Shown here piece after piece: positions 49,557 through 62,000 of a stretch of DNA of 64,000 bases; the stretch's first letter is position 1, and the number at the start of each line of letters is the position of its first letter. Position numbers and translations under genes: made by a program. The notes under the pieces are model-generated. The model was not told where the DNA came from. It saw nothing but the letters and a program-made list of their open reading frames with translations, and made no database searches. Source of the DNA: Polytrichum commune (lineage: Eukaryota > Streptophyta > Polytrichopsida > Polytrichales > Polytrichaceae); NCBI GenBank assembly GCA_950295325.1, contig OX485805.1:3784501-3848500 (forward strand). The letters are read 5' to 3'.

Positions 49557-52500
49557 TCAACTTAGCCAGCGTGCGATGCCATCTTCCTCACCCACTGCTG
49601 CAAGAATCTTCATGGAAACTTTTAGACTTACCTGCAATAACCACAATCATCACAACAGTTCAGTGAGTACCTACTCCAAATTGTCAAAAAAATGGTCTGG
49701 AGAGGGCTGAGGCTTGTAAAAGTCTACTGATTGACACGAGTGTACACGAGTTGTGAAAATTTGATGATGAATTTCAAGCACTTACAGAACGGAATCGACT
49801 GTTTGTCAAACTACAGTCGTCAACATTGCGGCCTTCTACAATCCAACTTTCCCAGACATCAAATGTATGGTTTACAAATACAAGCTCCAACTTCTTGTTA
49901 GCCTGCAGCACAAACACATTCCCAAGTCAAATCTCACCCCATCACACATTAACTGCAGCCAACCTACAGAAGTAGATGGTATCAGTTGACAAGTATGATC
50001 TCAATAGATCTTTCTATAGGGGTCGAAGAAATCAAATACATCTTCATATCTGATGCCTTCTATGCAAATTAGCCTTGAACGATAGAAAAAGTAGCAGGGC
50101 AATCTGCATTCATCTGCATTTTTTGCCTATGCAAGTTTAACTTCATTGGGATCTCCAACCTTCTCTAATTTTGTACACTTTACAACAAAAGGTTCACAGG
50201 TGCAGAATGGAAATCAAGTGCAGTTTGAGAGAACAAAAGAAAAACTAATTACCTGCAAAAGTTTGCCACCTGCTGCTAACGACCTCAACCCAATACGATC
50301 CTGCTAAACAGAAACAATGCAACAAAGATTCCTGTTATTTGTTGTTTTCCCATTTGGAAAAGCTATAAAATTGAATGGGGATGTAGCCAGCTGCAATATC
50401 TCTAAATCCAGACACAGTAAGGTAGAACATGCTGTAACCATTACCCCACCCAAAACCAACACTCTAAAATTCTGCACAATAAGTACATCCTGATTTTGTG
50501 ATTGTCCACCACCTTAACATTTAAAGGTCACCAGGTGTTTCTTGAAGGTGAGATAACTGAAGATAAACTACTTTCCATGCTCAATTGTCGTTCACACAAA
50601 AACTAAAGTAGTCACAAAGCACACAACAATGACATCCAAATGTTTAAGATTTGAACTTAGCATCTTGACATGGTATAAATCCTTCTATAAGTTTTTGATT
50701 GGAAATATTCATTCACAGTTCACATTGAAGTATTATATATTGAAACTATGTCCCAAGGATCAAAATAACCTATGTAAAACATAGATTGAAGGATTGAAAT
50801 TAAATACAATCATGTATAAAAACGGTGGCTTAACATATTATATATTATATAGGATTGTACATGGTATTATACGCTGTATTTGTTTGTATTTGAACACTAT
50901 TCTCAATGCATTTCTTTAATCGGATGAGCTCACTAGAAGGATAAAGCTATTTCAATAAGGATTTACTTTTGAAGTAAACAACAAAAAAATCTATTTTTCT
51001 TATCTCGAAAACCCTGCCGGGGCCTCAGTGACCTTTAAGAGATAACATCAAGCTCCCCTAATGGTTTTGGGCCAACTACCAATAAAACATTGAGCCCTCA
51101 TGACTTTTGCATTCAGAATTCAAAAAAGGCATATTTGGGTGCATTGGAATCCCCTTTCAATTGCTAGCAAGAAACACTCCAACTCACCCGGTTGCGAACA
51201 ACAACAAGAAACTGTGATGCAGGGTCTCTTGGCGTGACATCAAACATGATGTCAAGGCACCACCCCCGTCCTGGGCCCCTCTGCCGGGCTACATAGTACC
51301 CACCTCCTGATACTGCATGCAAGGCAATGACATAGCCTTCCTTCAACTGGTCTATAGCTGACAGTCCACCAGTCAATTGCTCCCTCCCACTAATTGGAGC
51401 CTCCACAATTGCCTTCAGTTTGGTGTCGCCAGGTGACCCAAACCGGGAAGTTGAACTGGGCCTATTGTCTCGGCCACTCACACTGGCGCCCTGGTCATCT
51501 CTAGGTAAGGCAACCCAATTGATCTCTCGCTCTTGTGCTTGAAAAGCATCTAAATTCTGTTGAGACTTTCTGCGTCCAGACCTTTTCTTCGATTTCTTTC
51601 CTGAACCCCTGCTTTGGTTCATGTGTACGTCGTGCTCTGTTGGAACCGGACTATCCATTCCTGAGTCTTGGCCATGATGAAAGTGTGCGTCCTGGGCCTG
51701 GAAAACCATCTGCTTTTGGCGGTACTCGGATCCTGAGGGTGTTTCCTCCAACCCAACATGATGGGGCGCCTCCTTCACCTTCTCTTGCTCAGGTTCTTGG
51801 GAATAGAGATCATACTCTTCCTCGTCATCATCGGAGATCGCTTCTGCGGGTATCACACCACCACCTAGATATGCGCGTAATACTACCATAGCTTTCGCCC
51901 GAACATCTAACCAAACTTCCTCACTGTAGTCTGCACTGCGGGGCATGATCAGCACATTTGGCATTTCCCGGACCTGTCAAGTACAAGCCCAACCCAAGTT
52001 CTGCTGAGATAATCTCCAGTAATAGCTTTATAATCATAAAGTGGCTGTGAGTTGATGAAACTCTTTTATTTGGGACTTTTTTTCAGAGAGCGATGCCAGA
52101 TCTCTATGCTCTCATTCATATGCTGTTCTTACAATCCTTGTCAAGCTTGTCAATGTACATGTTTGCACAAAGTAATTGTAATAGCTCCAAAATTCAACTA
52201 TTCCTGAACACTAAGCTTATAACAGAGGACATTCAACCTCCAATAATTAATTCTCAAGGTAGAACTGGGCAATTTCAAAGCCTCACAATTAATCACATCA
52301 GCAAAGACTACATTAAGTGCATAACACAGAATAAGATGGTGGCACTAATGAGGGCAAAATCTTTAATGCTGAATAAAAATAGGTTTTCATACCCAAGCTT
52401 CCAGCCAGTGAGGTCCTTCCACACCATCTAATGCGCAGCCAGCAACGGTACCATCTATAATGGCCTGTTTTAATGCACAATCGTCAAGGAGACGGCTGCT

Positions 52501-54808
52501 GCTTGTATTAACAAGAATTGCACCTGCATTACAGGTCAGCTATCCCTCAGCAAGTGACAAATGTGGTCTAAGTGAGCTGGAAGAAATTGCACAGATTACC
52601 ACTTTAACAATAATTGTAGGCATCAAGCTCAACTGCAGCCTCCACCATCAGCACAACATTGCATTACACTCTTTTAACCTTAATGGCCTTAGGTTGCACT
52701 TGAAATTTAATTTAGTCTTTGCAATCTGCAGAGATGCCACCACAGAGCTCCACAAGTAGGCATGAAAAGTCCAACATAACACAATGAATACTCATAGATG
52801 AATGTACCTGGCTTTATGATTTGTAAAGATTCAGCATTAATGAGCTGCACTGTGTCACTAGAAAGACCACAGTGAAGTGTGACTACATCACTGGAAGCTA
52901 GTAGCTCCTTGAGACTATCCACTCTTATGGCCGCAACAGGGAGTCGCGTCTTGCTTCCTTGACCCCCTCCATTCTGTACCATCAACACAAACCATGAGGC
53001 TCATGAACCTTGTCCAAACATCCTGCACTACATTTTATGCAAAGAAAGAAAGAAAATCTGTCGCTTATTACATATCATACTCAAAAATGCAGTGCTTTGC
53101 CAAGAAAGAATGATATAAGTGGCATAGGCTTGCTAGAATATGATCCACATGTAGGTCAAGTCAGGCTACAGTAGAGCCACTGGTAAAGCGAAATGCTGTT
53201 GTTTTCCATCAGCTCAAGGACTTTGAAGAGGAGAGAAGAAACTGCTTTGGAGCTAAAGTAGTAACATATTCATGTAGATGTTGAATTCTAGGTAAGGGGG
53301 TTCACTACACATACTAATAATGAGATTACTAAATAAGTAGATGTATCTGCCAGCAGGAAGAAAATGTTTTGGCCAGCTCTCTACTGCACCACAACAACCC
53401 TTTTAGGCTACAAAGCAGTAGGAAAATAACACAAAATTTGCGCCAGCACAAGCAAGTGCCAATGTAGGCTGCCTATTAAATGTGTAAATTATGTTGCATT
53501 CTATCAGCTAAGGAAGGACTTTGAAGAGGAGAGAAGAAACTAATATGGAGCTTAAGTAGAAAAATGTTCATTAGATGTTCGATTTTAGGTAAGGGGTTCA
53601 GTATACAAACTGATTATGGAGATTTACATATAAGTAGTTGTATCAGCAAGCAGCATGGGGGAAGTGTTTGGCCAGCTCATTACTGCACCATAATTATCCT
53701 CTTGGACTACAAAAGCAATAGAAAAATTACAACAAATTTTGCACCAGCATAAGCAAGTGCCGATTTAGCCTACCTATGAAATGTGTCAATCATGTTGCTT
53801 ACTATCAGCTCAGGATGGACTTTAAGGAGGAGAGAAGAAACTGATTCAGAGATAAAGCAGTAAGATGTTCCATTAGATGTTATGTTCTAAGGGAGCTCAC
53901 TATACAAACTGATGCTGATACTACTAATTAAGTAGATGTATCTGCAAGCAGCATGAGAAACCAGCTCATTGCTGCACCACAATAACCCCTTTCGGACTAA
54001 AAAGCTGTAGAAAAATTACACCAGCACAAACAAATGATGATTCAGTGTCCCTACGAAATTTCACAATCTTGACATCGAGGATGTGGGAGATCACCTCAGG
54101 GTCAAAGTAGATGACCACCATTCTGAACGCAAGGCTCCGCACAGCAACAGCACAGGCAGTGGCCGATGTGCCAACAATGCCTACCACCAGCCCTTTGCAC
54201 CGATGCATCCCCTTGCAAGCGGAATGTGAAGTCCCCAACCATCCAGCACTGCTTGCATAACTTTTTTTGGCCAAGACATGAGTGTGCCGGAGCAGCCCTA
54301 AAATCAATGCTAAGGTGGTATCAGCTACTTCTTCCACCCTTTTGCTGTCCACATGCACCAACTGAAGCCCCAGCTCTGCAGCCAACGCTGTATCCACAGC
54401 TTTGTCCACACAGCTCAGACACAGAATAAGCTGCCATGGCTGCAATCTCCTCTGCGCAGCGCATGGAAGGTAAGCAAGGGAGTGCAACAACACTGCCATG
54501 GCCGTTTCTATTTTTCCTTCTGTGACTTGTGTCAGTCCTACATGCCGAAATTCAGCCACTCCGGAAAGAGCCTCCACCTCCAACCGGCAGTCTTCCAAGC
54601 AATTTAGGGCGATGACTAGTGGTAACCCATGATGATTCTCTCTCTCCGGAGTCATCACTGCCTGCTGCTGCGGCTGGATGTCATGTTGTACCATTGGAAA
54701 AATACCATTAGCTTTACTCCTCTTCTGCTCCGGCCTTTCCAGCTCCCTCATTTCGGTCATCCCTGTCATCCCTGTTATCCCAACATGGCCTTGAATGCCC
54801 TTCCCCAT
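49557..54808 (-). CDS. AN: ANGUSTIFOLIA, plant CtBP/BARS-family protein
   Basis: Seven minus-strand exons, 54808-54095, 52973-52808, 52523-52393, 51973-51188, 50300-50253, 49902-49786 and 49631-49557, join in phase to 678 residues ending IARWLS. The ATG at 54808 is followed by a family-divergent 50-residue extension. Landmarks: an LNCLE motif (LxCxE type) at residues 68-72, AVLLHSLAYLP, a degenerate Rossmann loop GIVGTSATA near 210, LASSDVVTLHCGL, KPGAILVNTSSSRLLDDCA, VAGCALDGVEGP and RSADYSEEVW. After these come an acidic stretch, a basic GKKSKKRSGRRK patch (residues about 462-474), and the AN-specific end RIGLRSLAAGGKLLQ...FDVWESW. AN affects microtubule order, cell shape and stress gene expression in plants and appears to lack dehydrogenase activity. 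Slightly longer than the Arabidopsis protein (about 636). Confidence 0.96.
50420..51177. mobile_element. AGGTAG-family element in AN intron, right end lost at the exon 4 donor
   Basis: The left end TA|AGGTAGAACATG is intact. Interior words AATAAGTACATCCTGATTTTG and GTCCACCACCTTAACAT match other family members, as does GAATCCCCTTTCAATTGCTA, also present at about 10240-10260. No CTACCT terminus is seen before the exon 4 donor at 51187, so the right end is missing or unrecognisable. Confidence 0.6.
53150..54060. repeat. Three-copy tandem array, about 300-base unit, in AN intron 1
   Basis: Units begin near 53150, 53455 and 53755. Each carries ATCAGCTCA/AAGGA, GAGGAGAGAAGAAACT, GTAGATGT, GCCAGCTC, CTGCACCA and CCAGCA...AAGCAAGTGCC. 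A fourth, partial unit (GATTCAGTGTCCCTACGAAATT) runs up to the donor of exon 1 at 54095, so the array is anchored on donor-proximal intron sequence. Confidence 0.85.
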
Positions 54809-55850
54809 ATTTTTTCCTCCAAAATACCCCTCCCTAGCGACTCCAAGAAGCAGATCGGAGGACTAAACCTAGGTCACAGTATCCCGCTTCACTGATATTC
54901 TTCATAAGTCTGCAACTCCTGGAACTCAATACAGCCCCAAGCTTGCTTACTCCCAAAATATGAGTCCCTGCTCAAGCTGCAATCCTCGAGCACCCCGAAG
55001 TGCAAACTCTGGTACCAGGACAGTTATGATGATGAAATCCAGAACAAATGAGGTCAATGTGAAGACAATGCCTCTCTTTCTCTCTATCTCACCTGTAAAC
55101 ACCCAACCTAGGGAAAAAAAATGGTCCACTCCAGATGTCCCTCCCCCGCTGCTTGCTGCAACTAACATGTGCACAGAAAACCAGAGGACATAGGGGCATA
55201 AAACTCAAAACGAAAACAAAACCCAAAAGCCTATAAAATGAAAATCCAATGTTAAATAACCACTACGCTCCCAAAGATCCAGCAGACCTGAGGACCTGGC
55301 AGCTTAGGGATGGTTACCACCATCACTGCCCCCCAAATGAGCACCTGAGAAAACCCAACAGCCTAACTTTTGGAGCTACGAATATCCCAGTGGCAGGCTC
55401 ATGAAGATCCAAAGCTCCCAATGAAGGAGTCAGAGAAAGATGGTTAGTGCACAACACACGTGTGGGTTTAGTCTTCACAACAAGCAGAAACTGTGAAGAA
55501 ACTTGACCCAGACAGACGCATTGTGAGAACCGAGATTGGGGTAAGGTCCAGTGCAACTGATCTGAAGAGGAAAGAATGAAGTAGGGAAGGTTGGAATAGA
55601 ATAAAGGGTCTAGTAGCGGCAGCAGCTGTGTGTCGATCGAAGTGCACCAGGTTGCGAAGTTGTCAAAACGCACGGGCAGGCCGGGAGGCCGAGGCGAGGC
55701 GAGGCACAACGAAGGAGGTGCCAACTGCGCAGTCGGACGGTGACGGAAACGGCGACGGCTCTGCGAAAGCCCGCCACTGACGCGCCGCTACTGCCGGGCG
55801 GCCACGGGGAACTCACCTCCTCACGAATCAAGAGTGCAGGGACGGATGGA
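54809..55850 (-). promoter_or_regulatory. ANGUSTIFOLIA leader/promoter region
   Basis: The block at about 55610-55830 is markedly GC-rich, consistent with a promoter and 5' leader read on the minus strand. The intervening 54809-55600 may be leader or a 5'UTR intron. No TATA box could be chosen with confidence. Confidence 0.35.
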
Positions 55851-57724
55851 TGATGTTTGTGCTACAATTCATCCGTAGAGGCCCCCGTCTTTTTGTAAGG
55901 GTGGGGTTACCCTTGACCCTTTTTCTCCAAGAGGTGCATTTCATTGATGAAGGAAAATTTAGACCATTGTTGACGTTGAGGGTAGTTCATCCCACTTGTC
56001 ATCATAGCTTCTTTCCTCAACCACTCACATGCCATAGCTAACTTCGATACACGTCTATGAGAAAAATAATTACACGATTTTGAGAGGATCATGCATGTGA
56101 ATCTAACAAACAAAAAGTTTTTCTATATTTTGATTATGAGATCTAATACTATTCTATTATATATATGTACATATGTATATATGTATATGTAGATATAATA
56201 CCTAGATGTGAAATATATACATTTTTTATTTTGACTTTTGTAGTTTGGAATTCAAATGCCTACTTTGGAAACAATCAAAGATCATCAACCGGGTGGTGGG
56301 TGTCTTTCATATTGGGATGGAGTGCCATGTTTGGTTTGGGGTGTTGCCCAAAATGTTAAAGATTGATGATTCTTGTAATGAGGGATCTCCTACAAGCTCC
56401 AGTGACACGTTGGATGATCGTTCTCCTTATATTCACAAAATCTATTGTTGGAACTCAAAGGAATGTATATTTCAAGAGAGGCACCACTGTGACCACATGA
56501 CACACATCTTTGCCTCGAGGTCACCATTGAGTTGTTTATAAGTTGAGAACTTTAATGTGTTGATTTTGCACATGCCACAATTGTTTTGTTTTAGAGCTAT
56601 CTATGTTCTTTGGCTATGGGATTACATTAAATGTGGTCTCAATATTGCCAAGGTTGAGGGTGGGTTTACTTTTAAAGTTTCCAAAACCAAGGGAACTTCA
56701 AACCCTATTGTTTTGAGAACATGTTGAGACCAAATTTGGACCCAATGAGTTTACACAAGGATCCAAGTCCAAGGTATGCAAAAATGAAATGGCATTATTG
56801 TGGCATCACTTATGCATAGGTAGACCCCATAAGTAGAGTTTGTAAAGTAGAGCATGTAGATCAAGATTAAAGATTGAGCCACATAAGGTAGATCCCACTC
56901 TTTGGCTTTTTTAACCCCTAACTTCCCAAGCAACCCAATTTTAGTTGATGGATGATTTCTTCCCAACATTAACCGCACTTAACTCATTCATCTACAATCA
57001 AAACAACTATAGACATCGAGCCAACATGGAAAACTACCCATAGACACATGACGCGTGAAATTTGAAGATGTAGAATGTGGAAAAAGATGTTAAAGTGAGA
57101 AGTGGTCATGTTTTTGTTGTGTTTGGAGCTTGTGTGAGGCTGTTGACTCCAATCAATGGTTGCCACTCCAATCCAAACTTTGTATGAACATCAATCATGT
57201 TTATGTTGGTAAGAGTGTTATTTTTAAATTTTTTATGTTCATGTAGAAACGGCCTTTGTGCTCACACGGATTGTTCAATTTAACATTTGGACATTGTTTA
57301 TTTTTTAGGGAGTTCTTTACATTTATGTGGTTAGAATATATGGAACAATTTACATACTCCAAATGCAGGGTGGCTACCCTATATGGTGTGCACAATTTGG
57401 CATGAGAATTTGTGGAGGTGCTCAACTATGGAGTTGTTCCCATCTAGTGGATCATACTTATTTTCCATGTGAGTTTGATCAGTTAGAAGTCTTTTTGTGG
57501 GGGACAAAACACGGCATTTACTTGTGCATCCCTTCCTTCAATTGTTATAATCTAAAAATCCAAATAATTATCCATGCCCCCCCCTCGAAATAGCTCATCT
57601 CCCATGTTTCAATATCCTTACATTAAATACCATTTTAACCTCAAAACTTGTTTATGACAATTCCACAACCAACATTGAGTGAAATACACTCAAAATAATC
57701 CCTTTCACAAGTTTGGGAAGTTAG
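55851..57724. other. Intergenic, no gene recognised
   Basis: AT-rich. A TA|AGGTAGATCCCACTC end near 56884 is probably a lone terminus of the AGGTAG family. A TATATG-rich run lies near 56155-56195. Confidence 0.5.
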
Positions 57725-58080
57725 GGTTAAGCGTTTAGGGGTTCATCCTAAACATCTAAGAGGCCCAATCTAGCCTCTCCATGCACAAAAATGTGTTATG
57801 GAGCTACATAATTCCATTTTTAGCTAATTGTGTCAAAAGTGACCATACTTAAAATGAACTCGGTTTACAATGCACTTTTAAAATCTGTTGAATACTTTGA
57901 TGTTGTTGCATATTCAAGTTTTATAAGGCATCGATGCCCTTGGATGTGGATACACATGTCATTTTTTGGTCATCAATGTCAAATATGGGTATAATTGAAT
58001 ACTTAGGTTTAAATATGCATGATGGTTGCCCTTGGATGCAAAAAACATATGTTGTTATTTGATCATATGATTGGTATTTG
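57725..58080. repeat. Dispersed repeat, related copy at 33235-33560
   Basis: Shares the words listed for 33235-33560 in the same order and orientation, with two TGCCCTTGGATG occurrences. Confidence 0.5.
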
Positions 58081-58245
58081 GTTATTTCAAAGCGAGCGCC
58101 TGCATACGAGGGTGCATTATCACCCACTCTTTGCTTTCCCAAATAATGACTCATTCTTGAGAGTGGGTTGGGTTTGAGCATGGGGGAGGACCTCTAAATC
58201 CCCTCATCTTGCATTGGGACTTGCTTTATGAAGGTGTCACACATA

Positions 58246-58635
58246 AGATGGATGGGGTTTTAAATGGTTACTTTCTCCAACTAGCCCACTTCTCATAGGA
58301 TATGAAGCACTCAAATTAAGTTAGTACAAGATGAATAGGAAATCCAAATTGAGTTTGTAACCACTTTCCTCATTATTTTCAAAGCTCATATAATATGAAT
58401 ATCTTCTTCATTATCAAAAGCGAAGATTCTCGTGCTCATTAAATGGTCATATAAGTCCACCCCAATCATTTTGACTATTGAATTGAGATTGGTTATCATA
58501 TTTTGATCACGCAATCCAATATCATTTAGACACATTGCTTTTTGGTATCCGTTCATGGAACCGACCCAAACCACATGCCACTCAAATATAGGTGTAGTCC
58601 AACACGAAAAGTAACCGAATAAGGGTTGTCTACCT
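58246..58635. mobile_element. AGGTAG-family MITE upstream of pTAC16
   Basis: The left end is decayed (TA|AGATGGATGGGG) and the right end intact (GTTGTCTACCT|TA); about 390 bases. The interior matches 26526-26923 and 63843-64000 closely (CCCACTTCTC, AGGATATGAAGCAC, GAATATCTTCTTCATTATC). It ends about 435 bases before the pTAC16 start codon. Confidence 0.75.
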
Positions 58636-58639
58636 TAGG

Positions 58640-59070
58640 CTTGTGGCAGGCGTTGCAAAGCCTGCCAAATGGGAGGAGGGGAAGAAAACGACACCCGGAG
58701 AAAGAGGAAAGGCGGGTATAGGCAGGTGCTTGCAATCCGGGTATGAAGGAGTCGACCAATAGGAGCGTGGCCCGCACAACCCAGATCGCTTGCGTCTGGC
58801 TATGGCCGTGGCCATGGCGATGGCGGAGAGCACTCCCCGCAACGCTCCTCGCAGACTGCCATCGCACTGCCGCATGCGGCCGCCTAATTCAACTCACTCA
58901 ATTTCCATGTCCACCACATCATCCTTATTTTTTTCCTCATCTCGCCAATTTCGACGTGGCCAATTTTGGTGTAGTAGGGACTTGGCATTCGTGAATCGAA
59001 CTACGTCAGGGTAATTCATCCGTTTTATTCAAGCACGCACTTGCATTTGCATTGGAGTGCAGTTAGCGCC
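58640..59070 (+). promoter_or_regulatory. pTAC16 promoter/leader region
   Basis: GC-rich at 58650-58880, then a CGACGTGGCCAAT stretch at about 58949-58961 combining an ACGT (G-box-like) core and a CCAAT-like word. The start context GCCATGG at 59068-59074 is strong. Light regulation through the ACGT core is an inference. Confidence 0.35.
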
Positions 59071-62000
59071 ATGGTGTGCACGCAGGCGCACCATGTGGTC
59101 TCCACGGCCTCCGCCGTGGGAGTATGTGTAGATTCATCCACCTCGAGAAGAAGCTTACCGCAGTCGTTATCTTCACGGAGAAGTTTAGTTGGAACTCCTC
59201 TTAGGAATGGAAGTGGCGGAGTGGCGGAGTTGCAGCAACGCCGCGCGGTTGCGGCGAGAGCAACGGACGACGGCAACTTCTTTACGAAGGGAACGCAGTT
59301 CTTCACCATGCGAGGGCGGAAGGACGAGGAGGAAGAAGAGGAGGAGCCAGTAGCAAAGGGAACGCAGGTGTTCCGTCTCGGTGGATTGTTTAAGAAAGGG
59401 AGAGAAGAAGAGGCTGACGTCGAGGAGGAGGAGGAGCCGAGGTTTGGAACGCAGCGGTTTAATTTCAGGGCGTTGCGTGGCGGTGTGGAGTCAGGGAACG
59501 GGGCAGCTTCCAAGGGAGGAGCGCTGGTGCAGCAGAAGAAGGAGAGCACGGCTTTGGATGCGTTGCCTTTTGGACGAGGAAGGAGGCCTGACCCGAAGAC
59601 CGTGTTTGTTGCAGGCGCCACTGGTCAGATTGGAGCACGGATCACACAACAGCTCCTGCGCTCCGGATTCAATGTCCGCGGAGGTGTTCGTGACCTCTAC
59701 TTTGCGCAGCAGCTGGCGGAATTCTCAACTCAGTACGGGGTTAGCTCCTCCACAATTATTTTAATGCGTCATGATGCAGGCAGAATTAAACTGCATAAGT
59801 TACATTGCCTAAGGAAGATAATCAGAAGTTTCTCCGTCCTGAAACTTTAGAGCCTCCAGTATCTTTAGCAACTCGGTACGGGGTTAGCTCCTTATTTTCT
59901 GGATTTGTTTTTTGAAAACAGGCGTCATAAGTTACATTGGCTAAGAAAGATGATCACATTGAAGTTTCTTCGTCCCGAGCCCTTAGAGCGCCCAGTATCT
60001 TTAGTCTCTCCGCAATAATTCTGAGAATCACATAGTCAATTTAGACTATCTTTGGATTTTCTTAATACGTCATTTGGTGCAGGCAGAACCAAACGGCATA
60101 AGCTACATTGCCTAACGAAGATAATCACATTGAAGTTTTTCCGTCTTGGGCATTTAGAACCTCCAGTATCTTTAGTTTGTCAGCAATTATACTAACAATT
60201 ACAAGTCAATTTAGAAACATCTTTGGCTATGAAGAAGTCGGTTTTACGCTCGCAACTCAGTAACGGGTTGGTTCCCCCACAATTCTTGGAAATGCTTAAT
60301 GCGTCATCTGTTGCAGGCAGAATCAAACGGCATAAGTTACAATGCCTAAGGAAGATGATCACATCGAAGTTTCTTTGTCGTGAGCCTTTAGTGCCTCCAG
60401 TATCTTTAGTTTCTCCGCAATGATACTGAGAATTATATGGTTAAATTTAGACGACGACGTTGGCTCTGAAGAAAACGCTATTGTACTTGCCTCAAAGGCA
60501 TGATCGACCATAGCTACGAGAGAGGCTCATTTCCTAACGATACAGGCAAAATCAGACGCCACAAGTTACATTGCTTAACGATGATATTCACATTGAAGTT
60601 TCTTCGTCCTGAATCTTTAGAGACTCCAGTTCCTTTAGTTTATTTGTATTGATTCTAAGAATAAATAGTAAACTCAGAGTCATCTTTGACTATGAAGAAA
60701 CTGGTTTTCTACTTGCCTCAAAGGCATGATCGACCATGGCTTATACCATCCGATTTCGTTGCATGTGTGATGCAGGTAATTAGCAGAGAGGAAGCAAAAC
60801 GTCTAAATGCAGTGGAATTCGACTACAAGGATGTGGACTCCATTGCAAAGGCTCTTGGTAATGCTTCCAAGGTTGTTGTGACCGTAGGACCAGGTGAAGA
60901 TGGACCCCGCGCTAAAGTCGCAGTTGAGGACGCCATTCGTGTCCTTCAGGCAGCACAATTTGCAAATGCAAGCCATTTCGTTGCTGTTTATGAACCCGGA
61001 GTGGGAGTGGCTGCAGATGGACCTTTGGCTGCAATTTCAGGATTCTTCAGTAACCTCTTTAACAGAGGAGCAAGCGGATTGTTGGATGATGGGGACCTTA
61101 TAGACAGGATAGTGGACACCAATTTGAACTTTACTTTCATCAGAGCTGGTTCCACAGAAGGTGTTGACGACTATTCTCTGGAGACCTCTAACCTTGTGGT
61201 GGCTGCAGAAGGAGCATCCGATGCAGGTGGCAAGGTAAAATTTGAAATCCTTCTAGCTAGTGCTGATATTTCCATCAATTGGTGACCCTCCACCATTTTG
61301 GGACAGCCAATTAAGCTGATTTTGTCAACTCAATGTGTTCAGTTGTGTGCTCCTTTGTGCAGGTCTCAAAGATTCAAGTTGCTTCTGTGGTGGCTGCTGT
61401 ATTAGAAAATACAAACGTGTCAGAAAATAAGGTCAGATGCAGCCCTTGGCTTGTAGTATGTGATTTCTCATCATGGATAGTTGAGTTGTGCAATTGGGTG
61501 TTTTCATCACAGCCTTTGCAGGATGAGTTGTGTGCTGATAGTGTTTGCAGTCAGTTGACTCGACTAAGTATACCGCTTGTGGGAATTTTGCAAATGTCAA
61601 TCTGAACTTGAGATGGTAAAACCGGAAAATGCACAATTCTCATTCTTCATGACTTCTTGTATAAGTTATCTGATATGGCTGAAACTCCATCCAGGTGTTG
61701 GAAGTGACCTCAGATCCGTATGCCTCTCCAAGGCCACTTGAAGAAGCCTTAAGGTCGTTCATCTTATTCACACGTGCTATGCAACATTGTGTACCGTCAG
61801 ACATTCAGGAGATTTTTATTTAGGCCCTTTTCCAGTCAACGTAGTTGTGTTCCAGTTGGTTCTATAATTAGCATATTAATCATTGATATAATATAACAGT
61901 ATACAGACAATGGTACTGAAAGTGATACTCTGCACTAGAATAACAACTCTACCGCTAGGAGTGAAGATATGGAGGGCTAGGCCATTTCAGCAGCGAGTGA

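Noticed and set aside
59025-59621. A 198-codon minus-strand frame over pTAC16 exon 1
   Set aside because: Antisense shadow of GC-rich coding DNA; the plus frame matches pTAC16.
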